A stretch of 64,000 nucleotides of DNA from CAYWWM01 sp965198025 (GTDB lineage: Bacteria > Acidobacteriota > Terriglobia > 2-12-FULL-54-10), in contig OZ240237.1 in NCBI GenBank assembly GCA_965198025.1, positions 3,596,001 to 3,660,000 on the forward strand, in the 5' to 3' direction. Numbering within the stretch: position 1 is the stretch's first letter; each line of letters starts with the position of its first letter. Shown one piece after another: positions 55,205 through 62,774 of the stretch. A program made the translations under genes and the position numbers. The notes beneath the pieces were generated by a model. It did no database searches, was not told where the DNA came from, and saw nothing but the letters and a program-made list of their open reading frames with translations.

Positions 55205-55546
55205 CGGTGTTCGCCTTGCAAGTAAATTTGCGTTGATTGTACACTGCTGCTTCCCCGGATTCCATGCTGAATTGTGCCATCCGCTCTTTTGGCAGGTCCC
55301 TCAAAGAATTCGCCCGCCCGGCACCCTTGCGAGCTTCTTTTAGTAGGTGGCCCGCCGGCAGTGGGGTGATCCTGTTGCTTTCCAAGTCTGGTTCGATGAC
55401 GGTTCACGAAGGTCCCGCCCGTTTGCTATTCTATTGATTGCATCTCTGATTTTGAGGGTTTCCGCAGAGAGGCCGGAATCGAAGGAATGTCCAGTCGGAT
55501 GCGTTCCTTATAACGGCGTACTCTGCAAGGTGTGAGAGGTGACCCC

Positions 55547-56731
55547 ATGCGAACGCGATCTATTCTGGCCAAGCTCGCGCTGGCGGGAATTCTGGGAGGG
55601 GCTGTGGGCTGGGTGCTGTGGCGCCCTGCCGAACCCATCCAACTGGCGGCGGCGCCGTCCCCGGCGGTGGTCCAGCCCGTTGCTGCGCCGGCTCCTGCAA
55701 GCCCGGCGCCTGCCGATCCGGGCACTTCGTTCGACGAGCAGAACAACATCTCCATCTACCAGGAAGTGAGCCCGGCCGTCGTCAACATTACCAGTACCAC
55801 CATTCAACGTGATTTCTTTTTCCGGATCTTCCCGGTGCAGGGCAGCGGCTCCGGCTTCTTGATTGATGACAGGGGAAACATTATCACCAACTACCACGTG
55901 GTCAGCGGAGCGCGCTCCGTCGAGGTGACGCTTGCGGACCGGACCCGCTATCCTGCCCGGCTGATTGGCCGCGACCGACTCACTGACCTGGCCGTGATCC
56001 AGATCGTCCAGGAGGAGAATGAGCCGCGCAGAGATTTCCCCTTTGTGCAGCTTGGCGATTCCGACCACCTTCTCGTTGGACAGAAGGTGCTTGCCATCGG
56101 CAACCCCTTTGGCTTCCAGGGAACCCTCACGACCGGCGTCATCAGCGCCCTCGGCCGGAGCATCCAGGACGAGGGTCGCGTCCTCGAAGATATGATTCAA
56201 ACCGATGCCGCCATCAACCCGGGCAATAGCGGAGGGCCTCTGCTCAACTCGCGCGGCGAGGTCATCGGAGTCAACACCGCCATCTTCGGGCCGGAGGGAG
56301 CCAATGTCGGGATCGGTTTCGCTCTTCCCGTCTCGCTGGTCAAGGAGTCGCTTTCCGATCTGTTGAACGAGGGGCGCATCCGGCGCGGCTCCCTCGGAGT
56401 CGTCGGGCGGGAATTGAACCCCACCATCGCGCGAGTCCTGCAACTCCCCATTTCCCAAGGTTTGCTCGTTTTCCAGGTCGCCCGTGGGAGTGCGGCCGAG
56501 CGCGCCGGAATTCAGGCCGGCCGGCGGATTGTCCTCCTGGGCAATGAGCAGTTCGTCATTGGCGGGGACATCATCGTAAGCCTCGATTCGACTCCCATCA
56601 CCAGCAGCCAGGACCTGAGCCAGTATGTCCTGCGCAAACGTCCCGGCGATACCGTCGTGGTCACGTTGTACAGAGGCGAAGAACGCATGACCATCAACGT
56701 CGAGTTGGACGAGCGGCGCAGTCCGGCCTAG
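55547..56731 (+). CDS. HtrA/DegP-family trypsin-like protease with one PDZ domain
   Basis: A 394-residue periplasmic protease, anchored by one N-terminal TM segment (LALAGILGGAVGWVLW), with a Pro/Ala-rich linker to residue ~58. The catalytic triad is His-117 (ITNYHVV), Asp-147 (DLAVI) and Ser-228 (GNSGGPL). One PDZ domain follows (about 290-390: GLLVFQVARGSAAERAGIQA). HtrA proteases degrade misfolded envelope proteins. GAGAGGTG precedes the ATG at 55547. It is 11 bp upstream of the CmcI-like gene and probably in one transcript with it. Confidence 0.93.
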   Translation: MRTRSILAKLALAGILGGAVGWVLWRPAEPIQLAAAPSPAVVQPVAAPAPASPAPADPGTSFDEQNNISIYQEVSPAVVNITSTTIQRDFFFRIFPVQGSGSGFLIDDRGNIITNYHVVSGARSVEVTLADRTRYPARLIGRDRLTDLAVIQIVQEENEPRRDFPFVQLGDSDHLLVGQKVLAIGNPFGFQGTLTTGVISALGRSIQDEGRVLEDMIQTDAAINPGNSGGPLLNSRGEVIGVNTAIFGPEGANVGIGFALPVSLVKESLSDLLNEGRIRRGSLGVVGRELNPTIARVLQLPISQGLLVFQVARGSAAERAGIQAGRRIVLLGNEQFVIGGDIIVSLDSTPITSSQDLSQYVLRKRPGDTVVVTLYRGEERMTINVELDERRSPA

Positions 56732-56742
56732 CGAAATCTTCT

Positions 56743-57444
56743 ATGACCCTTCCTGCTTCCTCTCCGGGTCCGTCCTCGGATGAGACGTCCCAATTGGCCC
56801 GCCGATGGACCAAGACCATGTGGAATACAGGGCTTTGGCGGCAGGTTTCCTGGCTCGGAGTCCCCGTTCTACAGTGGCCCACCGACCTCCTGCTGCTCCA
56901 GGAACTGTTGACCAAGCTCCGGCCGCGCTGCGTAGTTGAAACTGGCCTGCACCTGGGCGGCACGGCTGTCTTCTACGCCTCGATTCTGCGCTTGCTGGGG
57001 ATTGACGGCAGGGTCATCTCTGTGGACATTCAAATTTCTCCTGAAGCCCGTGAGAATATTGAAAGCTCGGCGTTTTGCAACCAGATCACCCTGATCGAAG
57101 GCGACTCGAAATCCGACGAGGTGCACCGGCAGATCGAAACCGTCCTTCAGGGGGAGCCGAACGTGCTGGTGTGCCTGGATTCCGATCACTCCTATGCTCA
57201 TACGCTGGGCGAGCTGCGGCTGTTTTCCCGCTACGTCCCTGTGGGTGGCTATCTGGTGCTGTTTGACACGATCTGCGAAGACTTGGCGGACACCCCCCAC
57301 GGTGATGCCGCCTGGGCCAACGATAATCCGATGGCGGCCTTGCGACAATTCCTGGCGGAATCCCCCAATTTTGTAAGCGATTCCTCTTGGGGTAAGTTTC
57401 TGGTTTCCTTTGCCCTGCAGGGATTCCTGCTGCGCCAGAGGTAA
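56743..57444 (+). CDS. CmcI-like (cephalosporin hydroxylase family) SAM-binding protein
   Basis: A 233-residue cytosolic protein with a class I methyltransferase fold. It shows GVPVLQWPTDLLLLQELLTK, the SAM loop VVETGLHLGGTAVFYASILR, SVDIQ at the end of strand 2 and LVCLDSDHSYAHTLGELRLF, followed by GGYLVLFDTI. CmcI/rhamnosyl O-methyltransferase family members need SAM and Mg; the metal-binding Asp-x-Asp-H is present. Real substrate is unknown, possibly a sugar. It directly follows the HtrA gene. Confidence 0.85.
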   Translation: MTLPASSPGPSSDETSQLARRWTKTMWNTGLWRQVSWLGVPVLQWPTDLLLLQELLTKLRPRCVVETGLHLGGTAVFYASILRLLGIDGRVISVDIQISPEARENIESSAFCNQITLIEGDSKSDEVHRQIETVLQGEPNVLVCLDSDHSYAHTLGELRLFSRYVPVGGYLVLFDTICEDLADTPHGDAAWANDNPMAALRQFLAESPNFVSDSSWGKFLVSFALQGFLLRQR

Positions 57445-57521
57445 GCGCTTTCCTCTATCTTTCCTTTTCAGGAGGTCCATGCGGGACCCGATCGGGAGGT
57501 GCGACTTAGCCCCGATTTCTG

Positions 57522-57551
57522 TTGGATCGGCGGGAAAGAGCGTGGTAGACT
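57522..57551 (+). promoter_or_regulatory. Candidate promoter of the PCYCGC selenoprotein gene
   Basis: TTGGAT (57522-57527), an 18-bp spacer and TAGACT (57546-57551) end about ten bases before the ATG. No ribosome-binding site is visible, so the message might be nearly leaderless. Confidence 0.35.
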
Positions 57552-57560
57552 GAATCCACT

Positions 57561-58085
57561 ATGGGCAAAAGGAAAAGCAAGGGAGCTCCGGCCCGCAAGA
57601 AGTCTTCCAAGCCTTCACACCAGATGATTCTGTGGGTAGCCGCCATCGTTGCGGCGGTTGCGATTTACTTTTACAGCGGCAGGGACACCTCAAGCAGTGT
57701 GGTGCAGCAAACACAGGGAGCGCTTGCGGGTTCTTCGGATTATCTTGCTGAGCATCCCCATCTGCGCAACCGCCTGATTCTGCCTGCGGTCCCTCATGCT
57801 ACACGGCCCATAACGCGTCCTCCGGAATCCTTCACGGGCGAGATCCGTCAGGCCTACCAGGCTGCCAGGGACTATCCTGAAGTCTTAGAAACCGTTTCGT
57901 GTTACTGTGGCTGCTACGGCGAGGGGCACCGCAATAACCTGGACTGTTACAAGGACAACCACGGCATCACCTGAGCGCTTTGCCGAGCGATTGCGCTGGA
58001 GGCGCAACGACTGCACCAGTTGGGAACTCCGCTCGACGGGATCAAGCCGATCGTCGACGCGAAATACGCCCCGCGGCTGCGCTAG
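57561..58085 (+). CDS. PCYCGC-domain membrane protein, candidate selenoprotein (Sec at TGA 57972-57974)
   Basis: Without recoding the frame stops after 137 residues; with TGA read as Sec it gives 174 residues ending at TAG 58083-58085. It has a basic N-terminus, one TM segment (about 22-38) and then an extracytoplasmic PCYCGC-type domain: C114-Y-C-G-C118, GHRNNLDCY with Cys-129, then HGIT-[TGA]-ALC141 and the family's C-terminal helix (EAQRLHQLGTPLDGIKPIVD). In relatives the same place reads H-G-x-x-C-x-x-C, so TGA sits exactly on the first Cys of a CxxC, giving U-x-x-C. The domain end after TGA is in the same frame without further lesion. The family's function is unknown; a redox or metal role fits its Cys content. 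Alternatives are a Cys-to-stop mutation or a base error. Confidence 0.72.
57988..58009 (+). promoter_or_regulatory. Candidate bacterial SECIS hairpin
   Basis: Stem TTGCGC/GCGCAA (57991-57996 and 58002-58007) with loop TGGAG, extended by C-G and G-C pairs past one mismatch. The loop begins 22 nt after the TGA; published bacterial SECIS models put the loop 16-37 nt downstream with a G among its first two bases, which holds here. Confidence 0.55.
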
Positions 58086-58217
58086 AACCATTCTCAGTTT
58101 GGTGTACACCTGAATGGCAGCAACGAATGCCGTACAGTGACCAGATGTGGCGTGGGGACCCCTCATTAGCGGAAGGGCTCTAACCTGCGAACAGCGGCTT
58201 CTTCCCATCCTCCTGGT

Positions 58218-58766
58218 TTGTCAGCCGTCATATCCGTTTTTGGCAGTTCCAGAGTCGTCGAACCCAGCGAGTCCTATCGCCAGGCTTTGGAGTTGGGCGC
58301 AGCCCTTGCGCAGGCGGGGTTCTCCGTCGCCACGGGCGGCTACTCGGGCGTAATGGAGGCGGTCTCGCGAGGAGCGGCGCAGGTGGGCGGTCGGGTCATC
58401 GGAGTCGTAGCCCGGTCCCTTCCGGGAAAGCCCAACCGCTGGGTTGGTCAGGAAATCGTCACCGAATCCTGGGAGCAGCGGCTGTTTCGTTTGATCTCTC
58501 TCGGGGATGGCTACGTGGTTTGTCCCGGAGCCACTGGAACTCTGGTGGAACTAGCCGTGGCGTGGGAAATGATGTGCAAGGACCAGTTGAGCCGCAGACC
58601 GCTCGTGGCCTTGGTCCCGTTCTGGCAGCCGATCATTGAATCGATCGAGACTGCTGATGAGAAGACGCGAGGGTATGTTTCATTGGCGGATTCGGTTCCC
58701 GCCGCGGTTCGAATCTTCCAACGGCAGCTTGCAAACAAGCCTCACTCCACTACGGAGGAGCGCTAA
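58218..58766 (+). CDS. LOG-family / Rossmann-like nucleotide-binding protein
   Basis: A 182-residue cytosolic protein (TTG start). It shows SVFGSSRVVEPSESYRQALE, GFSVATGGYSGVMEAVSRGA and PGATGTLVELAVAWEM, the counterpart of the PGGxGTxxE motif of lysine-decarboxylase-like LOG proteins. LOG enzymes release cytokinin-type bases or split nucleotide monophosphates to base and ribose-5-phosphate. Here the second Gly of PGG is Ala, which also occurs in the family's TIGR00725-like branch. It is located between the selenoprotein candidate and tRNA-Glu. Confidence 0.82.
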   Translation: MSAVISVFGSSRVVEPSESYRQALELGAALAQAGFSVATGGYSGVMEAVSRGAAQVGGRVIGVVARSLPGKPNRWVGQEIVTESWEQRLFRLISLGDGYVVCPGATGTLVELAVAWEMMCKDQLSRRPLVALVPFWQPIIESIETADEKTRGYVSLADSVPAAVRIFQRQLANKPHSTTEER

Positions 58767-58872
58767 AATACGCCGACGTGAGAACTGACAGGACTGCGAC
58801 TCGGCCGTTTGACAGGCCCCATTGGCAGCCTGTATTATTTCTTCTGCAATACAGCGGGCGCCCCGTCGAAAC

Positions 58873-58950
58873 GTCCCCATCGTCTAGCCTGGCCTAGGAC
58901 ATCGCCCTTTCACGGCGGTAACGGGGGTTCAAATCCCCCTGGGGACGCCA
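58873..58950 (+). tRNA. tRNA-Glu (TTC)
   Basis: The acceptor stem GTCCCC/GGGGAC, D-arm, anticodon stem CGCCC-TTTCAC-GGCGG with anticodon TTC, T-arm GGGGGTTCAAATCCCCC and encoded CCA form a normal cloverleaf. Confidence 0.97.
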
Positions 58951-59063
58951 TTTCATCCTGAGCAGTGATCCCTCTTCTCCGTTGTGGGAATTTCAGCGGC
59001 GGCGATTAACGTATTGCCGCCAGCAAATCAAATGATTAAACTTGGTGTCAACTGGAGGCGATC

Positions 59064-59318
59064 ATGCCCATCTACGAATACAAGTGTCGCGGCTGCGGCA
59101 ACGAATTCGAGGCGTTCGTGCTGCCCCAATCCCCTGGAGCGCCCCAGTGCCCGTCCTGCAAAAGCCAGGACCTGGAGCAGTTGCTTTCCGGGTTTATGGC
59201 CGGTTCGGAGGAGCGCAGCCAAGCCGCGCTGAAGGCCGCCCGGAAAAAATACGTCAAAGGGGAATTGCGCGACAAGCAAATCGCCGAGCACGAAGAAATG
59301 AAGCATCATCATCATTAG
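59064..59318 (+). CDS. FmdB-family zinc-ribbon protein with His tail
   Basis: An 84-residue protein with the FmdB regulatory-type zinc ribbon: MPIYEYKCRGCG ... CPSCKS (Cys pairs at residues 8/11 and about 32/35). Such small proteins bind Zn; their role is poorly defined and may be regulatory. The C-terminal extension is helical and charged (AALKAARKKYVKGELRDKQI) and ends in a run of four His, which could bind metal. TGGAGGCG precedes the start. Confidence 0.88.
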   Translation: MPIYEYKCRGCGNEFEAFVLPQSPGAPQCPSCKSQDLEQLLSGFMAGSEERSQAALKAARKKYVKGELRDKQIAEHEEMKHHHH

Positions 59319-59399
59319 ACTGTTTGTTTCGGATCACGCAGGGCGTTATTCTTCCCCGGTCATGGTTTTCACCCAGCGGCTAAAGAAAGGAATAAGAAA

Positions 59400-60866
59400 A
59401 TGTTTTCCGGCTCACGCAAAATCATCTTGGCTGTGGCGCTGGTAATGCTGCTCGTGAGAGCAGGCCGCGCTGAAGAAATCGTCACTTTCCAAGCGGAAGA
59501 CGGCTGGAATCTCACCGGCTCCCTGCATTTCCCGCAGGAATCCGGCAGCAATCCGCGGCCGGGAGTCCTCCTGCTTTCCGAACCCGGCTGGGAGGACCGA
59601 ACCATTTTCACCAGCTACTTGGGCGAAGACCTTGCAGAGCGGGGTTTCGTTGCGATGAGTATGGATTATCGCGGTACCGGCGCCAGTCTCGGCGAAAAGG
59701 ATTTCGAATCGTTCACCGCCAAGGAAAAAGAAGGCATTACGCACGACATCCGCGGCGCCCTCAGCTTTCTGGCGACGCGTCCGGAGGTGGATGCCAGCCG
59801 GCTTGGGATTGTCGCTGCCAGTTGGATCGCGCGGCTAGCGGTGCGGGAGGCTTCGGAGAATTCCGACATCCGTGCGCTGGTCCTGATCTCCGGTTCTGTA
59901 GATGAATCGGGGAAGAGCTATCTGGCATCGGAAGGCAGCATCCCCGTGCTGGGAGTGGTCGGCAAGGACGACAAGGAAGGCCTGTTGGAGCTGGCCAAGG
60001 TCTACGCGGACTCCAGGAACCATGCGAGCGATTTGCTCATTGCCGTCGGCTACGGAGCCGGAATGTTTTCGCACACCCGCGGACTGGAGGAAAAAGTCGC
60101 CGACTGGCTCGATCGGAACCTCCAGGGACTGGGTCGGGAGCGGGAAATCAGCTTCCAGTCAAAGGACGGCTGGACCCTCCGCGGCCTCCTGCGGGTTCCT
60201 CCGACCGCCAGCCCCGGCCGGAAGGTTCCGGCGGTCGTGATGGTCCACGGAGCCAAGCACGACCAGCAGACCTATCACGAAATGGCTCCCGAGCTCGCCA
60301 AACAAAACATCGCGACGCTGCGGTTTGATTGGAGAGGGAAGGGAAGAAGCATTGCGCCGGGAAAGGCCCTGTATGGGATCAACATGCCAAGCGAGGAATC
60401 GGTGAACACCTATCTCGACGTGGAAGCTGCAATCGATCTGCTAGCGTCACAGCCCGAAGTGGATGCAAGCCGCATCGGCTTGCTGGCAGCAACTGCCGGG
60501 ACAGGGTTTGCCCTGCGCGCAGCCAACGGGGACGAGCGCATTCAGACGGTCGTCCTGCTGACCTCGAACCGTGCACCGACTGGCGAGGCGAAGGAGTTTT
60601 TGAGTCAAGGCGGCAAACCGGGTTTCTTCATTGCCAGCCGTGAGGACCTCAACTACAACCGCGGCAGCTTGGCGGAGGAGACGCGCCAGGCGTATTCCTA
60701 TTCCTCGAACAAGGACAGCCAGTTCCTGCTCTATGACGACGCGGGCAGAGGATCGGAGATGCTGAAGACCAAACCCGAGCTGGCGCGCATGGTGCTGCGC
60801 TGGTTCGCCGAAAAGCTGGAGACAACAACTCCGCCGGCAAGCGGCGAATCCTCCCGAGTCCGTTAG
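59400..60866 (+). CDS. Exported protein with two alpha/beta-hydrolase domains (copy 1)
   Basis: A 488-residue protein with a signal (KIILAVALVMLLVRAGRAEE). Two dienelactone-hydrolase-like domains follow: residues ~25-245 (PGVLLLSEPGWEDRTIFTSY, MSMDYRGTGASLGE) and ~250-475 (PAVVMVHGAKHDQQTYHEMA, LRFDWRGKGRS). The nucleophile elbows are degenerate: GIVAASWIA keeps a Ser but no flanking Gly pair, and GLLAATAGTG has Thr in place of Ser. Late His/Asp-like segments remain (DDAGRGSEML). It may be a binding protein or a divergent hydrolase. AGGAA-type sequence upstream of the ATG. Tandem with copy 2, separated by 57 bp. Confidence 0.83.
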   Translation: MFSGSRKIILAVALVMLLVRAGRAEEIVTFQAEDGWNLTGSLHFPQESGSNPRPGVLLLSEPGWEDRTIFTSYLGEDLAERGFVAMSMDYRGTGASLGEKDFESFTAKEKEGITHDIRGALSFLATRPEVDASRLGIVAASWIARLAVREASENSDIRALVLISGSVDESGKSYLASEGSIPVLGVVGKDDKEGLLELAKVYADSRNHASDLLIAVGYGAGMFSHTRGLEEKVADWLDRNLQGLGREREISFQSKDGWTLRGLLRVPPTASPGRKVPAVVMVHGAKHDQQTYHEMAPELAKQNIATLRFDWRGKGRSIAPGKALYGINMPSEESVNTYLDVEAAIDLLASQPEVDASRIGLLAATAGTGFALRAANGDERIQTVVLLTSNRAPTGEAKEFLSQGGKPGFFIASREDLNYNRGSLAEETRQAYSYSSNKDSQFLLYDDAGRGSEMLKTKPELARMVLRWFAEKLETTTPPASGESSRVR

Positions 60867-60923
60867 CGAACCTCGGTGTCATACCTGCGCATCTCGCGGA
60901 GGGATTGCGAAAGGAGAACGACT

Positions 60924-62372
60924 ATGAAACGGCCAACCTTGCACAATCGATTTCTTGCGGCTGCCGCTGTGGGTGGGGTCCTTTGGTTGGGCGCTGCGGC
61001 TGAGGTGATTGCCCAAGGCCGCGTTGTGCACTTCAGCACGGAGGATGGCTGGAACTTGGCCGGCACGCTTTACGAGCCGCCCCGTCAAGGCAATACGCTC
61101 GCTCCTGCGGTGGTCATGCTGCCGGAGCCGGGATGGGTGGACCGCACGATTTACGACACGTACTTGTCCGCTGACTTGCAAGCGAAGGGCTTCTTTGCTC
61201 TGAACGTAGACCTGCGCGGGAGCGGCAACAGTCTCGGTGACAAGGTCCTGGAAGAGTTTTCCGCCGAGGAGATGACGGGAATTCAATCCGACCTGAGCGC
61301 CGCTATCCAATTCGTCTCTTCGCTGCCGGGTGTCGACCCCGACCGCATCGGAGTCGTCGGCGCCGGAATCAGCTCCGAGTACGCTATCCGCGAGGCGGCG
61401 GACAACTCGCAGGTGAAAGCGGCGGTCTTGATCTCGGGAATACTGAGTGACGTTGCCAAAGAATATTTGCGGGCGGATCACAGTGTTCCGTTGCTGGGCC
61501 TCGCCGGGAAGGAAGACAAAAAATTCCTCCGGGAGATGGTGGAGGCCTACGCGCTGTCTGCGAACCCGTCGAGCGATTTCCTCGTGGCGGTGGGGCATGG
61601 CGCGGTGATGTTTTCACACACCGCAGGCCTCGAGGAAGGCGTCATCGACTGGCTCGAACGCAACCTGAAGGCCTTGGGCAGCGAAACGGAAGTCTCATTT
61701 CGCTCCGAGGATGGCTGGACGCTCCACGGCCTGCTGCGGCTTCCCGACGACGCCAGTGCTGATGCCAGGGTCCCGGGCGTGCTTCTGGTACACGGCGCCA
61801 AGCACGACCAGCAGACTTATCATTTCCTGTCGCAGGAAATCGCCAAGCGCGGGATGGCCGCGCTGCGCTTTGACTGGCGCGGCAAAGGGCGAAGCTTTCT
61901 TGCGGGAGCAACCCCGGACCAGAACGAGATGTGGCGCGACGTGAAAGCCGCTGTCGAATTCTTCGCCTCCCGGCCCGCCGTCGATTCCACCCGCTTGGCC
62001 GCCGTCGCCGCGACCCTGTCCGGCATCAACACGCTGCAAGCCTCACTCGGCGATCCCAGGGTCAAGACCTTCGTCCTTCTGACGGCGCTGCAGCCCAACG
62101 ACGAAGTCCGCCGTCTGCTCGCTTCGAGCGATGTTCCCATCTTTGCCATCGCCAGTATCGAGGACAACAACTATCAGCGCGGAAGCCTGGCCGAATCCAC
62201 TCGCCTTGTCTATCAGCTCTCGAAAAGCAAACAGAGCCAGATTCTGCTCTATGACGACGCTGGCCGTGGATCGGAAATGCTTAAGGTCAAGCCCGAACTC
62301 CAGCCCATGATTCTCCGCTGGCTGGACGACAAAGTACAAGGCATCCCGCCGACGCAGGTCCGTGCGTACTAG
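60924..62372 (+). CDS. Exported protein with two alpha/beta-hydrolase domains (copy 2)
   Basis: A 482-residue paralogue of the preceding gene, similar through its length: signal (LAAAAVGGVLWLGAAAEVIA), domain 1 with LNVDLRGSGNSLGD and domain 2 with VPGVLLVHGAKHDQQTYHFL and LRFDWRGKGRSFLA. Nucleophile elbows are VVGAGISSEY (Gly where Ser is expected) and AAVAATLSGI (Thr). Both domains therefore lack the usual GxSxG. The ends DDAGRGSEMLKVKPELQPMI match copy 1. AAAGGAG precedes the ATG at 60924, which is chosen over upstream starts. Probably co-transcribed with copy 1. Confidence 0.83.
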   Translation: MKRPTLHNRFLAAAAVGGVLWLGAAAEVIAQGRVVHFSTEDGWNLAGTLYEPPRQGNTLAPAVVMLPEPGWVDRTIYDTYLSADLQAKGFFALNVDLRGSGNSLGDKVLEEFSAEEMTGIQSDLSAAIQFVSSLPGVDPDRIGVVGAGISSEYAIREAADNSQVKAAVLISGILSDVAKEYLRADHSVPLLGLAGKEDKKFLREMVEAYALSANPSSDFLVAVGHGAVMFSHTAGLEEGVIDWLERNLKALGSETEVSFRSEDGWTLHGLLRLPDDASADARVPGVLLVHGAKHDQQTYHFLSQEIAKRGMAALRFDWRGKGRSFLAGATPDQNEMWRDVKAAVEFFASRPAVDSTRLAAVAATLSGINTLQASLGDPRVKTFVLLTALQPNDEVRRLLASSDVPIFAIASIEDNNYQRGSLAESTRLVYQLSKSKQSQILLYDDAGRGSEMLKVKPELQPMILRWLDDKVQGIPPTQVRAY

Positions 62373-62774
62373 GTCATTCAGCGTTGCTGTATAGCCCGCA
62401 GGTAGGGCAGGCATTTCCCTCGACTTCGCTCGGGACAGGCCTGCCTGCCCGTAAGAGGAAATGCCTGGCGGCCTGTCCCTGCTTTGGCGGCTGCGCTACA
62501 CCCACCCGGAAAAGGGTCGAATCTATCCATATACCCCATAAACCTGTACGGAAATGCTCTGTCGAGAGAACCGAGAGAACCGAAGGAACCGAAAGAACCG
62601 AAAACGGTTGTCGCAAGTTGCCGCCTGCTCTTGAGCCGACAGGCCTGGAGGCCTGCCGCTACTTTGCGGCTGCGCTGCACCAACCCTGAAAATGGTCTGG
62701 TTTTCAGTTTCGATTTGTCAACCTGAATTGAGGCAAGGGTGAAACCGGCGCAACCCGCTGCTGCGGGTCCGTTT
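62373..62774 (+). repeat. Intergenic repeats, including composite GAACCGAAG repeat copy 2
   Basis: ATAGCCCGCAGGTAGGGCAG-type palindromes at about 62390-62455 and a composite unit at 62500-62610 that matches 40325-40445 (CTATCCATATACCCCATAAA, GTACGGAAATGCTCTGTCGA, tandem GAACCGAAG). The CAACCCTGAAAATGGTC segment appears again at 62679-62697. No gene is seen. Confidence 0.75.
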
